A stretch of DNA of 64,000 bases from Monocercomonoides exilis (Eukaryota; Preaxostyla; Oxymonadida; Polymastigidae). The stretch is taken from the NCBI GenBank assembly GCA_001643675.2, contig LSRY02000025.1:436001-500000 (forward strand). Reading direction: 5' to 3'. Below the pieces are notes generated by a model. It worked only from the letters and a program-made list of their open reading frames with translations, had not been told where the DNA came from and did not search any database. Positions 11,600 through 22,270 of the stretch are shown here, piece by piece (the stretch's first letter is position 1; each line of letters starts with the position of its first letter). The translations under genes were made by a program, and so were the position numbers.

Positions 11600-12868
11600 A
11601 GATGCATCGGAGGCGGCATGACTGAGAAGAATGGTGGAAACGCGCTTTGGAGCAAAAAGCTTTCTCAACTGATCTTGCAGAGGAGTTCTGCAAGGGAATT
11701 GAGGAGACAACATGGAAAGGATACCTCTTCGGCTTTGCACATTTTGGAAAGCAATGGGAGGAATGTGGCCACAAAGAAATACCAGACAATATTTTTGATT
11801 GGGCGTCGAATTGCGCAAATGTATTTTTTTTCCTAAGAAATGGTGGAATGTCGCTCACGTGCCTTCAAATCACAAGAGCTGCAGTTTCCTTATATACCAG
11901 TCTCGTTTTGAATACGTGCTTAGGAGATATCCCACTCATAAAGATGCTATTCAGAGCGTTCAGAAGAACAAGCAGATCAAAGAAAAAAAGAAAACAGAGA
12001 AATTTGGAACCCACAGACGTTGTTGAAGTATTTCGCAGATCAGGGACCGAATGAGACATTGAGCTTTAAGCAACTGACAATAAAGGTGATTGTGTTAACA
12101 ATGTTATTTTCACCCTGCAGATTTACAGAGCTTGAGAGAATAGACATGAGAAATTCAAGGTTTAAAGAAGAAGGTATATATCTTGGATCGAGAATGAAGA
12201 CTTCGGAGACCGAACAGTGATTGCTATTCTTCATTATTTCGGAGTTGCCACTTATTTGTCCTTATTTCGCGATTAAGATCCTCTGGGAGAGAGTTTAACA
12301 AGCCAACCCAAGCACAATCAGTTTTCTCCATAACACAAATCCCTTTGCCTCGTTGATAGCAGGAGGTTGTCGCAAACTTGCACATGAAGCACTGACCAAC
12401 GCCGGGATACCAGACACATTTTCTCCATTCTCAATCAAGGCAGCTTCAATTTCGGCTTTGACAATGGCAGGTATTCCTCCTGTGCAGGTTGCAAAGTTTA
12501 CTCGTCTTTCGCCACAAACAAACTCATTGGTTAAACATTTCTTTCGGGCGGATTTAGCGTCAGCAATGGGCAAGGTCATTGCTTCATCATCAGAAGGAAC
12601 GATAAAGCAGGCGCAGAGTGCTGAAGAAGACAAACAGAGAAGAAGGAAAGAAAGACAGAACAATGATGAAAAGAATGTTACAGTTTTGAAAAAGCAGTTC
12701 AATATGAGACAAAGAAATGACAGAAACCAAGCGACAGATTTCTCCCAAGCAATAAAGCCTTCGAAGATTGAAGAACCAAAGGAAGATGGAAAAGAGGATA
12801 CAGAATATGATAAATGGTTTATTATCAGAACAAGAGCTCAATCAAAGAAAGAAGAAATTCAGAAGTAA
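11600..12868 (+). pseudogene. RNase H start and tyrosine recombinase relic of DIRS element 1
   Basis: A Met-Thr-Thr-Asp-Ala-Ser element near 11,590 marks the start of RNase H. The sequence then jumps, apparently by deletion, into the helical N-terminal domain of a recombinase (11,647-11,800, Thr-Trp-Lys-Gly-Tyr-Leu-x-x-Phe). A catalytic-arginine-like segment (Pro-Cys-Arg-Phe-x-Glu-Leu) lies near 12,115-12,140. The C-terminal catalytic region is at 12,353-12,868. In the second conserved box an expected arginine-histidine pair, seen as Ser-Ile-Arg-His-Ala in the copies at 19.5 and 41.1 kb, reads Ser-Ile-Lys-Ala-Ala. The enzyme would therefore be inactive even without the stops. Confidence 0.75.
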
Positions 12869-12911
12869 TGGAAAGTGTCAAAAGCTGTAGTCTTGATTGT
12901 ATCAGAAATGC

Positions 12912-13030
12912 CCAACTAACATTTGATCTCAAATGAAAGAGAAGGAATTGAATGGATGTATTTCTTGTGAATAAAGGTGCTAATGCACTTTTATTAGAAA
13001 AGAAAAACGAAATTCAATTCCTTCTCTTTT
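12912..13030. repeat. Internal complementary region of DIRS element 1
   Basis: The first half is the inverse of the element's left terminus (about 9,463-9,530) and the second half the inverse of its right terminus (about 13,225-13,260). In DIRS replication models this region templates joining of the two ends into a circle. Confidence 0.75.
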
Positions 13031-13309
13031 TCCCACAACTTTTTTCACTCCAAACCCCTCTTTAATATAAGTTTTTCACATTATCTTGCGTTCCACAATT
13101 CATTTTCTTAGCGTTTATTTGTTTTTTTAAAAACGCAAAGTTTTGATTTTTAATACAAATGCATTAACACTCACGTCGCTACCACATTGATCCTGGGCGA
13201 TGACCCATTGATCGTGATCTCAAATGAAAGAGAAGGAATTGAATTTTATTTTTTCTTTTCAAAAATATTTTATATTTTTTGCAAAAAAAGCTTGAAAGTC
13301 CGTATTTTC

Positions 13310-13445
13310 CCCCATTTTAAAAGTCTCTTTTTTCAATTGAGTTTGTATTGATGAGATATATTTTGTGGAAAATTTACAGAATTTTTCCTCTTGTGGTTGT
13401 TGCAAAATCGATCTTGTCCGGTATTTTTTGCACAAACTTAATATC
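13310..13445. repeat. Right inverted flank of DIRS element 1
   Basis: Inverse copy of 9,005-9,125 with scattered mismatches and small gaps. Short open frames here are AT-driven and not supported as genes. Confidence 0.7.
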
Positions 13446-13549
13446 AATTTTTTTATAAAATTTTCTCTCTTTTTTTTGTTCACACGTAAAAAAAAAGTCA
13501 AAATAAAACAAAGACCATATTCATCTTCTTTTGCAACATTCAGCTGAAC

Positions 13550-14400
13550 GAAACAATAAGGAAAAAAAATTCAATGAAAATGTTACTTCAAAAACGTTAA
13601 TGTTTATCACACAAACCAAACAAAGAATTGAAAGAATTTGCTGACTCGCATTTCCCAAAAAGAATGAATGCGAACAGATTGCTGGAGTCAAAGAAGAAGA
13701 AGAAGAAGTTGATAAAGAAAAGCAATGACATTCATCACTCACAGAAGAAGTTGAAGACATTAAAGAGATTTTTTAACTGCTTTTCAGAAGCAAAATAATG
13801 GGTGTTTCCACCAAAAGAACCATATCAATCAAATTGAAATTTGATGAAAAACAATTGAAAGAAGATTATTCAGAAAATTCAGCTCTTCTATCTTCAGTCA
13901 AAGCGGCTTTCGCTTTGCTCCATTTGATAAATACAGAAACAAAAAAATATCTTCTCAATCCAATAAGTGCAATATTTCCTCTCTCTTTCTTCAATCTCTC
14001 TTTCTTCATCCACAAACAGCAGAATTCCAAATTGAAGCACGTGAACAGGAGGAGATCCATTCAGAAGATGTGTTGTTGAATGTGCCAATGAATGAAGAAT
14101 GTGGATTTTTGGAAACAACTTCATTTCAAAGCACGATGACAGAGAAACAACAAACAAGGCATCGGCTCTTTTGGGGGGAAGAGAACACAAAGGCAATTGC
14201 ACCGGCAACCTGAGAAATGGAGAAAGAGGAATTGAAGATCCCAAGAATGTTAATGATGAGGGATTTGAGGAGTTTGAATTACAGTGACTGCAATGAAGGA
14301 GAAGAGGATTTCCGAATGGAAGTTGATGGAACATGTAAAGAAGATGAAGATGTGAATGAGGAAAAATACACAACAACAAAACAAATATGAATGCAAATAA
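13550..14400 (+). pseudogene. Possible broken multi-exon gene, unrecognised
   Basis: Purine-rich plus-strand segments have coding-like composition. They include an ATG-started frame at 13,798 (mixed charged and hydrophobic residues for about 45 codons), a stretch at about 14,085-14,210 and an acidic stretch at about 14,287-14,390. They lie in different frames with stops between. A pyrimidine tract ending in TTTTCAG sits just before 13,790, consistent with an intron acceptor. Either an intron-rich small gene or a relic would fit. I recognise no domain. Confidence 0.25.
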
Positions 14401-14632
14401 AAGAAATTCAAAATAAAGTGAATTACAAATTTGAATTTTACACTGGTAGAAAAAGATTGAAAGGTGAAAATAGAAACGAAAGGTCAAAAAAAAATTGCTC
14501 GAAATCAGCTGCAAAGCAACTTAAAGAAAAATTCAAGAAAAAAAAGAAGAAGAACAGGAAGAATAAAACTCTGATGAATACAGTTAACAAGATGGAGAAA
14601 TTCACTTTTTGCCCGTTTTTAATTTATGATTC

Positions 14633-14860
14633 TTAATGATAAACAAAATAATCGTTTGGATTTTTTGATAACGCCCTAAAATGAGCTAAATCAAAAACTG
14701 ATTTATAGAAGCTGACAATTAAATCTTCATATCCTTCCTCTTCCATCTTTTCGCACAGCTCTCTATACAACATCATTTTCTGATTTTCTTTTTCAATTTC
14801 CTCTTTCGCATTTCCATTCAGCCAGCTCCAGGTAAACAAAATAAACGAAGTTAAACTATT
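14633..14860 (-). pseudogene. C-terminal fragment of helical family (A/B family)
   Basis: About 70 codons match the C terminus of family member B (42515-42700). They share a Glu-Lys-Met-Glu-Glu-x-Gly-x-Glu-Asp core, a Ser-Phe-x-Lys segment and a terminal Asp-Tyr-Phe-Val element right before the stop (TAA here, TGA in B). Upstream, at about 14,860, a TAG breaks the frame, and the DIRS element 2 terminus follows within 40 bp. It may be the severed tail of member A, which lies beyond the retrotransposon. However, its upstream part seems to align to the same positions as the last residues of A, so it could come from another copy. Confidence 0.75.
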
Positions 14861-14892
14861 CTTCTATTCTCTTTTTCCGTTCAATGAACTCG

Positions 14893-14977
14893 ATTCGCAA
14901 TTGAGCGAATCAACAAACGCAAGGAGGAGGTTTGCTCCTCAATAATGAGTTTTGATCTTAAATTGTGGGTGGTTGAA
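14893..14977. repeat. Left terminal repeat of DIRS element 2
   Basis: Contains GCTCCTCAATAATGAG followed by TTTTGATCTTAAATTG and GGGTGGTTGAAG. The second part is inverted at 20,836-20,905. The first part is inverted in the internal complementary region. Confidence 0.85.
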
Positions 14978-15032
14978 GATCAAACTTCGCTTTCTAATTG
15001 ACTTCTTGCTTACACCATTGTCCGCAGTTCAA

Positions 15033-16301
15033 ATGACGCTAAATCCTGTTAGAATGGCAGACAGCGACAGCGAAGAGAAGACCGTTGATTTGGTTCAAAG
15101 GCTCAAGAGAGTTGAAAACTGGATGGATGAAGCATCGAGGAGCAGAGGAGGACTGAGTCACTCCGGAGTAGAAGGAATATTACCAAAGAGAAAGACGAAG
15201 AGGGAACTGCCAAGAAGAAGATCCCTGACGAGATCAAGCGAATCTGAGTCCGAAACAAATTGTTCAGAAATGATCGCAAAGAAGAGACACAGTCAGCGAT
15301 TGAGGGGCAGTCGCGTACGTAATCAGATGAAGAGATGGGACCAAGAGGAAAGCAGCGAGAGCGATTCCGGAAGTACAGAAAAGCTGGAAGAAGAGCAGGG
15401 AAGATCGGAAGACTTTTTGGGAATTTCCCCAGACGAATGGCTGAAGCTCAGGAGGCAGGCTGGCGAACTGAAGAGATTTGTGGAGTTTTGCAAGGCCGGA
15501 TCGATTAGAATAAACGATGATATCTTAAGCACGTTCATTCCTGAGACGGAAAAGAGTTTCTTTACCTGACATATGGATCCGAGTGGGAAAGCCTTAGCGG
15601 TGATGGGGGTCACCGCTGAAGGAAGAAAGGACTCACCAGAAGCTGTCCGGGTTATTAAATTGCTCCAACCTGCTCTCGAATCGGGGTTTGAAGCTGCCAA
15701 TGCGATTGCAGCCCTTCCAGCAAGAGAATTAAAAAAGGTGTGCTTCGAAGAAAAAGAGAAGGAGCGTCTGAGGTGTCTTTTCTGTCCCTATGCGCTTATT
15801 GCCGGCTGTATCAGCAGAATTAACTTGTTGAAAGTTGTGCCCTACTCGGATTGGGAGAATGTGAAAGGCATTAAAAAAGGAGGAATGTCCAAGGATGAAC
15901 CAGAGAACCTGAGAAAACTAGTGGAGAGCACTAGCTTTTTTCAAGCAGAGGGAGATGCAGCAGGATACGGTGCATCTCCCGACTCCACAACAGGTTTCGG
16001 GCCCACAACAGCCAGAGGGGGACTCTCGAGAAGATACAGTTCGGGAAGGAGCACCCAAGGATTTGTATACAGACAGCTCCAGAGAAGAGGATATGGCAGG
16101 AGCTTCACAGACTTCAAAGGAAAGAAGAGAACACCCCAGTTCCAGGCCCAGTTTGTTCCAACCATCGCTGGGAGGCCAGCCCCTATCATTGGACCATTGC
16201 CCCCAGCCCCCTCAAGGACCCAAGGAGGGACAGCGATGGAACCATCAATCAGATCCAACAAGTGGCCTCAGGAGTTGAGTGGCAGAGGAGAGAGAGAGTA
16301 G
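15033..16301 (+). pseudogene. Gag-like ORF1 of DIRS element 2
   Basis: One frame (ATG candidates at 15,033 and 15,054) runs to TAG at 16,301 and is interrupted once, by TGA at 15,567-15,569. It encodes roughly 420 residues. The N-terminal third is acidic and helical, followed by an Arg/Lys-Ser-rich stretch with a possible nuclear-localising character. A helical domain follows (about 15,600-15,930), then a Gly/Arg/Tyr/Pro-rich tail (16,000-16,290) typical of nucleic-acid-binding retroelement ORF1 tails. No CCHC knuckle is visible. The role as structural or RNA-binding protein is inferred from position and composition. Confidence 0.65.
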
Positions 16302-16405
16302 AGAGAAAAGAAAGAGCCGCGCTTTGCTGCAAGACCGAGAGAAGAGTGAGAGAGTCAAATTTCAGCGAAATGACTACATAACAAGAAACCGCAGCTCTTG
16401 GAGAG

Positions 16406-18748
16406 ATGAGATCAGAAACGGAAGTGCCGAAACAATACGTGAACATCGGAAAGGTTGTGAGCTTGCTAGACCAAGAGAAGGAGAGAGAACGAGAAACCAC
16501 AGGGGATTCTGTGACAAAGAGACCGAGAGAAGATGCGCAACACGCGACAACGAGAACAGAAGGAGACTCCGAATATCCCCGAGTGAAGGGACAGAAGAGC
16601 GAGAGGGAGAACGGGAAGAGAGTCTTGAGAGCTTCTGGGATTGTAATCGAGCCCCCAATTGGGAGCGCCCGGGAGGGGAGCTCGAGGATAGCTATATTAG
16701 ATACTCTCGAAGAAGAAGGGAATACAATGACGCAACTTGGACACAAGACACCAGGGGTGAGGAGGAGAACAGCGAGTGGACCACCGAAGGAGCCACTTCC
16801 TGGGAGACTAGTGAACAGACCGAGAGAGTGGAAGAAGATTGGGGGAGACAAACAAGTGAGCTGTGGAATAAAAGCTCGATGGAAAAGTCCCCAATCCCCA
16901 ATCTCACTGGAGGAGGGAAAACACAGACAAGAATTTCGGGGAACAACGGAGATGACAAACAATTATTTATCCCTTTTGGAGGAGGAATTGAAGGACGGAG
17001 TGGTGAAGCCCATGCAGGAGTCGGAGGTGAAGTGGTTCAACCTGACATTCATGGTTAGAAAGAAGAACGGAAAGTGGAGGAAGATCCTGGACTGCAGGGC
17101 GTCAAACGAGGAAGTGCAGGGAAAACACTTCAAGATGGATTCCCAGGAGACAGTGTTGGAACTCCTTGAGGAGAACGATGGAATGACCACTCTGGATATT
17201 TCGAGTGAATGCCAACATGTCAAGGTGGACGAACAATTCAGTCCCTATCTGTGCTTCAGCTTTCAAAATTAAGCCTATGCTAACATAGGGATGCCTTTTG
17301 GAGCAAATGATGCGTCCAGAGTTTTCACGAAGATAATGAGACGGGCAGCGTCATATATCAGAGAAAAGTGGAAGTTAAAGCTAGTGATACATCCAGACGA
17401 CATACTCCTTATGCACACAGACAGGTATGCATTGAGATTGATCTCACAGGAGATAGCCCAGTTCCTGAGAAGTCTGGGATGGATGCATTCAGAAGAGAAA
17501 CTGAAGCTGGAACCCACAAGGAGCGCGGAGTTTCTGGGATGGTTGTGGAACTCGGAGAAGATGGAAGTGACACTCCAGGAGAGGAAGAGAGTGCTGCTCC
17601 TGGAGGATGTGCGAAAGTGGATAGCACATGCAAGGAAGAGGAGGAGACAAAAGACGAGGGACTTAGCAGCACTCATCGGGAGGCTGAATTTTGTGAGGCT
17701 TCAACACACACCAGCGAGCTTGTGGATGAAGCGCATGCAATACGTGCTGAGGCAGGCAATAGCCCGCGGAGGCTGGAACGGGACAGTGATACCCAACCCA
17801 ATGATGTTAGGAGAATTAACACATTGGAGGAAAACTCTGCGAGAGAACAGACCAAGGAGTCTGAGGAGAAGGAACAGACCAGCAGAGCTAACAACAGACG
17901 CTTCGGAGCTGGGATGGGGTGCAGTATTAACAATACCAACAGAGAACAAAGAGGAGAAGATATATGTCCACGGAAGTTGGACCCTCCAGGAGAGTGCGTT
18001 AGCGATAAACGAGAAGGAGTCCAGAGCAGTGTTGAGGACACTAGAGAGAAAGGGAGCATGGCTGCAACAACAGATGATAGACCATATTCGTTTAAAGACA
18101 GACAACATGTCCACGAGGTGGACGATTCAGAAGTAGAAGGGAGCGCCATCACTCATTCCAACACTGAGAGCATTGGAGATGAAACTGAACAGCCTGGACA
18201 TTACAATACAGACGGAACATCTTCCGGGAGAGCAGAACATGGAAGCAGATTCACTCAGTCGGATGGCGAAAAAGCCGGACTACGCACTGAGGGGGGAGAA
18301 GGTCGCGGAGATATTGCGAATAGTCGCACCGAGAACACAAGATATAATTTCAGAACCAATTGCACCGGTGTCCTGCGGAAGTACTTGGAGACTATCCTCT
18401 CTGAGAAGGGAGAGAGAGAAAGAAATGCCAGAAGATGAGATAGTACTTGTCAATCCGTTCCTGAGAAATATCGGACGGACCCTGAAAGAGAAGATGAAGG
18501 AAGCCCAGAGGGAACCAACGATTCTGATTCTGCCAGCCTTGCGGGGACAGACCTGGACCCCGCTGCTGCCGCCTGGGCATTCGATAAAGACCCTGGAGAC
18601 CTTTCAGGAGTGCATGATACCGGGAGCTATGAAGAGAAAGGAAGGCTGGAAATTACCCCCAGGAGAGGTTATAAGCGTTATACTGGAGAAGAGAATATTC
18701 AGGGGAGAGACATCTTCTTTACATGGGGAGAACACGTTGGAGCAATAG
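16406..18748 (+). pseudogene. Reverse transcriptase/RNase H ORF2 of DIRS element 2
   Basis: A single frame of about 780 codons with only two internal stops (TAA 17,270-17,272 and TAG 18,134-18,136). An Arg/Glu-rich leader precedes the RT core. The core has Trp-Arg-Lys-Ile-Leu-Asp-Cys-Arg, motif A Thr-Leu-Asp-Ile, Pro-Tyr-Leu-Cys-Phe, and Gly-Met-Pro-Phe-Gly-Ala-x-Asp-Ala-Ser-Arg. The catalytic box at 17,390-17,401 reads His-Pro-Asp-Asp instead of Tyr-x-Asp-Asp. RNase H follows, with its Asp (Thr-Thr-Asp-Ala-Ser, near 17,890), Glu (Glu-Lys-Glu-Ser-Arg-Ala), Asp (Lys-Thr-Asp-Asn) and the final Asp in Glu-Ala-Asp-Ser-Leu-Ser-Arg (near 18,250). The tail overlaps the recombinase ORF by about 140 bp, as is usual in this group. 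Confidence 0.9.
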
Positions 18749-19947
18749 ATAAAGCAGCAGCAATACTGAAAAATCAGAAAAGTGAAAGAGAAACGTGGAG
18801 AGCGCTACGAAGATTTAAACAGTTCCTAGAAAGAGAGAGCATAGATGACACCGTTCCACTCACAACCAAAGATGCCAAATGGATCATGGCAGAGCTCACC
18901 GAAACACTCTTGAATACGAACCTCTCGAGTGGAGTGATTCATCAGATGGTAATGAAAGGACTTGATTCAATTAACCTTTTCAGGGAGACAAAGATTGTTC
19001 GAAAGGACATTGAAACATTTCTAAAGACTAATGCAGGAGAGAAGCCGATGAGAGGCATGCGATATAAATCAATGTGGGATCTTTCAATTATTACTAAATG
19101 GGCATGAGCCATTCACGATATGACAAACTCATAGACACTTCACAGGAGAGCCCTCATCCTCACAATGATTTTTGAGAACTTAGGACCAGCGGAGCTGGAA
19201 AGAATGAGAAGTGGAACGACGATCAGCTGAGAGAACACTTAACTCACACAGGCACAGACAAAGATGTTTGGAGGGGAGATTATCAAAGTTTTTATTAATA
19301 AACGTCCAAACCCACGCATCGTTGCAGTTGTGGCACACCAACGTTGGATGGATTATTCAAAGACTACGTTTCAGAGTGAACATGTGTGGTTTGATTTAAA
19401 AGGGAGAAAACCTGCAAATTTGCAGAGAATTAAGAAAGAGTTAACTGCGATTCTGAGAGAAAACTGAATACCCGATACATTTACCGCGAACTCGATAAGA
19501 CACGCAGTGATTACACACTCAGCAAGACGAGAAGGAGCAGACTGGAAGGCTATTAATGCTTATGCGAGATGGGAGCCAGGTTCAAGAGTGGACCAGGAAT
19601 ATTCTTCAGTGCTGCCGGTTCAAGATACAAACTGGATCCTGGAAACAATCGGCGGATCAGTACCCCTGGCTGAGAAGAGAGACAAGTCGGAGATGGATAG
19701 CGAAAGAAAGGATATTATCAACGAGGATACAGAATCTGGAGCAAAGGAGCATCATGAAGAGACATCACAAACTGGGGGAAAGGGGGACATGAGCAAGAGA
19801 AAGAGGTCGACGAGACGAGAGACAATTCGAGAGAGGAGCTCGCATCACGAGAGCGATGTTACAGAACCACCCAAAGGTGATGAGACAGCTCCCATAATTC
19901 CACGCAGCATCATGGAGCTGAAGGAAAGCAGACAGACTGCCTCATAG
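18610..19947 (+). pseudogene. Tyrosine recombinase ORF3 of DIRS element 2
   Basis: One frame from 18,610 to 19,947 has internal stops at 19,105, 19,132, 19,228, 19,240 and 19,465. The N-terminal helical DNA-binding domain spans about 18,700-19,100. The catalytic part follows, with Leu-Gly-Pro-Ala-Glu-Leu-Glu-Arg near the first box (where the usual catalytic arginine is expected), a later Ser-Ile-Arg-His-Ala box, and Gln-Glu-Tyr near 19,600 as the likely nucleophile tyrosine region. A basic Arg/Ser/Glu-rich tail extends to the stop. The enzyme would insert the circular cDNA into the genome. A shorter homologue is at 40,972-41,455 on the minus strand, where the codon matching the 19,465 TGA still reads Gly. 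Confidence 0.85.
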
Positions 19948-20159
19948 AAAAAATATGAGATTAATCGGAGGAAACGCGGAGAGAGAAGCATAGGGCAAAT
20001 TGTCATGACTGTTCAGGCGCAAAGGACCAGATCAAGAACACCCTATGCACATCCCAAGAAAGGGAGGGAGGAGAGACAGGGGCCGCACTTTCTCTGCAGT
20101 CCCTCTATACATCCGCCGCACGAGAAAGTGCAAGGCAGGAGGGTTTAAGATCAGGGGAG

Positions 20160-20290
20160 AAAAGAGAGCGAGTGGTTTCAGGACTCATTATTGAGGAGTA
20201 AACCTGCTCCTTGCGTTCGAAGATTTGCTTTATTGCGAATTGATAGAACGCAGTGAGACAGGATTTGCTCCGAAATAATACGAACGCGGA
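20160..20290. repeat. Internal complementary region of DIRS element 2
   Basis: The first half (CTCATTATTGAGGAGTAAAC followed by TGCTCCTTGCGTT) is the inverse of the left terminus at 14,915-14,947. The second half (TAGAACGCAGTGAGACAGGA, then TTTGCTCCGAAATAAT) is the inverse of the right terminus at 20,897-20,930. The join between them contains TTGCGAATTG, which fits an end-to-end circular junction. Confidence 0.9.
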
Positions 20291-20835
20291 TGGAGAGACT
20301 CAGAGCGGCTGGGTGCGTAAGAGAGAGAAACAGATTAGGAAGATGACGTGAAAAAGGGCGAGATAGCAGAGGAGATGGGAAAAGAATAACCGCCCAGAAA
20401 GATCTAACGCACCTGAACCTGTATTGAGAAGCAGTGAAGGAATGAAAAGTTGGAAGAAGGATCCCACTCTTTTTATTGGTATCGATCAAATGCAAGGAGA
20501 AGAATTAGGCTGACCCACACAGTGCGTGGTGTGTGGTTTAGCTCTGCTGGATCAGCAGAAGAGCGGGAGGCAGAGCACATCACACGCAGTTTTCTTTTCC
20601 ACGCCTCGCGGAAGCTAGAGTGGTTTTTTTTTCTGCTCCGACCAGAATACTCGCCTCACCGGATCCCTGCACTGAATGCAGGAGACAGCTCCGAGGGGCA
20701 ATGTCCCCTGCCCTCTGGTCTTCGTGACCAAGGCGAAAAGGCGAAGTCGGGAGTGAAGTGAAGCGGACAATGCATTATTTCATTTAACAATTTTAAACAT
20801 TATTGCAAAATTTTTTCATCTCGCCCTTTTTTCCA

Positions 20836-20935
20836 CGTCATTTGGGGTGGGTGAAGTTTTTCACTCAAACCACCCATAATTTAAGATCAAACTCATTATT
20901 TCGGAGCAAATCCTGTCTCACTGCGTTCTATCAAA
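20836..20935. repeat. Right terminal repeat of DIRS element 2
   Basis: Inverse of the left terminus over ACCACCC, AATTTAAGATCAAA and CTCATTATT. It then has its own outer part, ending near TGCGTTCTATCAA, which is matched by the internal complementary region. The host reading frame of family member A begins immediately outside. Confidence 0.85.
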
Positions 20936-22260
20936 AGTTCAACAATTGCAAATGCACTCAATGTTGTTGCTTCATTGTTAATTGTTGGTCCAAGCATTTC
21001 CTCCAAAATGAAATCGACAGCCTTTTCACACAGGAAGCAATCAGGAGATTCTGCTTTTCTCAAAATAACATTCACAAAAAGAAACAGGCAGCACACATGG
21101 ACATTTCTATAATTAAACTTAGATGCCATGTACATATCAATGATAAGCGTTGTCAGCTTGGAGTATTTTTCGTCCTGTATTTGGCCATATATCGCAAAAG
21201 AATTCAATGCGTGGAGCCATCTTTCCAAAGCAATCGTTTCATTCGCTTCTTTTTCTTTTCTATTCCAATTCACGCTTTTCGATAGCCCTTCCAGTTCTCT
21301 TGTTGCTTCTCTCACAAAATGCAGCTCATCCACAATCATTCTTTCCAATCTTCTATCATTGAGAAATCTGCTTATCAAAAACTGCCAAGCAGATAGATAC
21401 TCATTTCGCTTCAGATTGTGATGCTTCTGGTGATGTTGAATGATTTCAGTTATTTCCTTCAAATGCACTTTTTGTTCGACAGACTTATTAGAAATTAAAT
21501 TTAAAAAAAGCAAACATAACAAAAATGAAATAGAAGTGCTCATACACCATATCCCATTTCGCTCAAAGCCAGCAATGCTATTTCCACTTCTTTTTGAACT
21601 TCGTCGGTTTCCTCCTTTACAAATGCAGCTTTCAGAAGGTTGGACATGCAAATTGAAAGCATTTCAGAATTAATCCACCTGATCAACAAAAGATTGCATT
21701 CGCAAAGATCAATCAAAAACTTTATGCTTTTTCTTTTTTTTTCTTTTCTTCATCAGCAATCATCTGCACGATTTTTCTGCTCACAGAAGATCTATCTAAT
21801 TGTACATTCCATACATTTTGCAATGTTCTGCAATATCCCATGTGCTTCGGCAGCAAAATTGCATTTTCCAAAACAATTTTCTTTTCTTCAATCATTCCGG
21901 AAATTTCTTTGAACAATTCTTCTGACAAAATTGAACAGAATTCATTTCTATCCATTTCTTCCATTAATTTATTCATTTCTTCAATTTTTTGCTTTTGTTC
22001 AATTTCAGCGCAATGTTCAAGCTCAGAAAACAATTCTTCGAAAATAATAAAAATTACAAGAAATAAAAAGCCTGTTAAATATAAGAAAACAACTACAAAC
22101 TTGTGAACTTTTCAGTAAGATCTGACTTGAATTTTTCATTAACACTTTCATCTTCATCACCATCATCTTCTTTTCCTTCACCTCCTTCTTCTTCTCCTTC
22201 TCCTTCTCCTTCTTCTTCCTCTTCAACTTCTTCTTCTTCTTCTTCTCCTCTTTCCAGTTA
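20936..22260 (-). pseudogene. Helical multigene family member A (frameshifted, tail lost)
   Basis: Reading 5' to 3' on the minus strand: an acidic N-terminal exon (about 22,255-22,095, Glu-rich, ending in a Glu-Lys-Phe-Thr segment), then an intron starting GTTTGTAG and ending TTCGAAG (about 22,092-22,036). The exon after it begins Leu-Phe-x-Glu-Leu-Glu-His-Cys. A frameshift in a poly-A run near 21,725-21,735 follows, then an intron GTATGAGC...AAAAAG (about 21,550-21,475). The last exon begins Leu-Lys-Glu-Ile-Thr-Glu-Ile-Ile and runs to the DIRS boundary. The protein is Leu/Glu/Lys-rich and almost entirely helical by composition. It has no signal peptide and no catalytic motif. Member B (42515-46142) shares exon phases and about half of the residues by eye. 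I associate the family with oxymonads, but its function is unknown. Confidence 0.75.
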
Positions 22261-22270
22261 CACCTCCCCC

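Larger units (their letters stand above)
9463..13265 (+). mobile_element. DIRS-like retrotransposon 1 (decayed)
   Basis: A tyrosine-recombinase retrotransposon of DIRS type about 3.8 kb long. Its terminal sequence around 9,494-9,547 reappears inverted at about 13,190-13,240, sharing GAGATCACGATCAATGGG and a following TCATCGCC. An internal complementary region at 12,912-13,030 contains the inverse of the left end (including GTGCTAATGCACTTTTAT, matching the inverse of 9,465-9,483) joined to the inverse of the right end. That arrangement is the hallmark of DIRS elements, which replicate through a circular intermediate and integrate by a tyrosine recombinase without target duplication. In order it holds gag-like, RT, truncated RNase H and recombinase relics, all with stops. 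It is shorter than typical complete elements, and part of the RNase H to recombinase junction appears deleted. Confidence 0.85.
14893..20935 (+). mobile_element. DIRS-like retrotransposon 2 (near full length)
   Basis: A 6.0-kb tyrosine-recombinase retrotransposon with three ORFs in order (gag-like; RT plus RNase H; recombinase). It has non-identical inverted termini (14,893-14,977 and 20,836-20,933) and an internal complementary region (20,160-20,290). The termini share inversely AATAATGAGTTTTGATC (one T fewer at the right end) and GGGTGGTT. There is no LTR and no integrase. Each ORF keeps one continuous frame broken only by isolated nonsense codons, so inactivation looks fairly recent. No methyltransferase domain of the kind found in some DIRS elements was seen. 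Helical-family sequence lies on both sides. Confidence 0.92.

Noticed and set aside
17270-18136. In-frame TAA and TAG in the RT/RNase H ORF at positions where Gln would fit, suggesting TAR = Gln recoding known from some oxymonads
   Set aside because: The same element also has in-frame TGA codons in ORF1 and ORF3 and a changed RT active site. The two intact receptor genes end in TGA and run through thousands of codons without TAA or TAG. Simple nonsense decay explains it.
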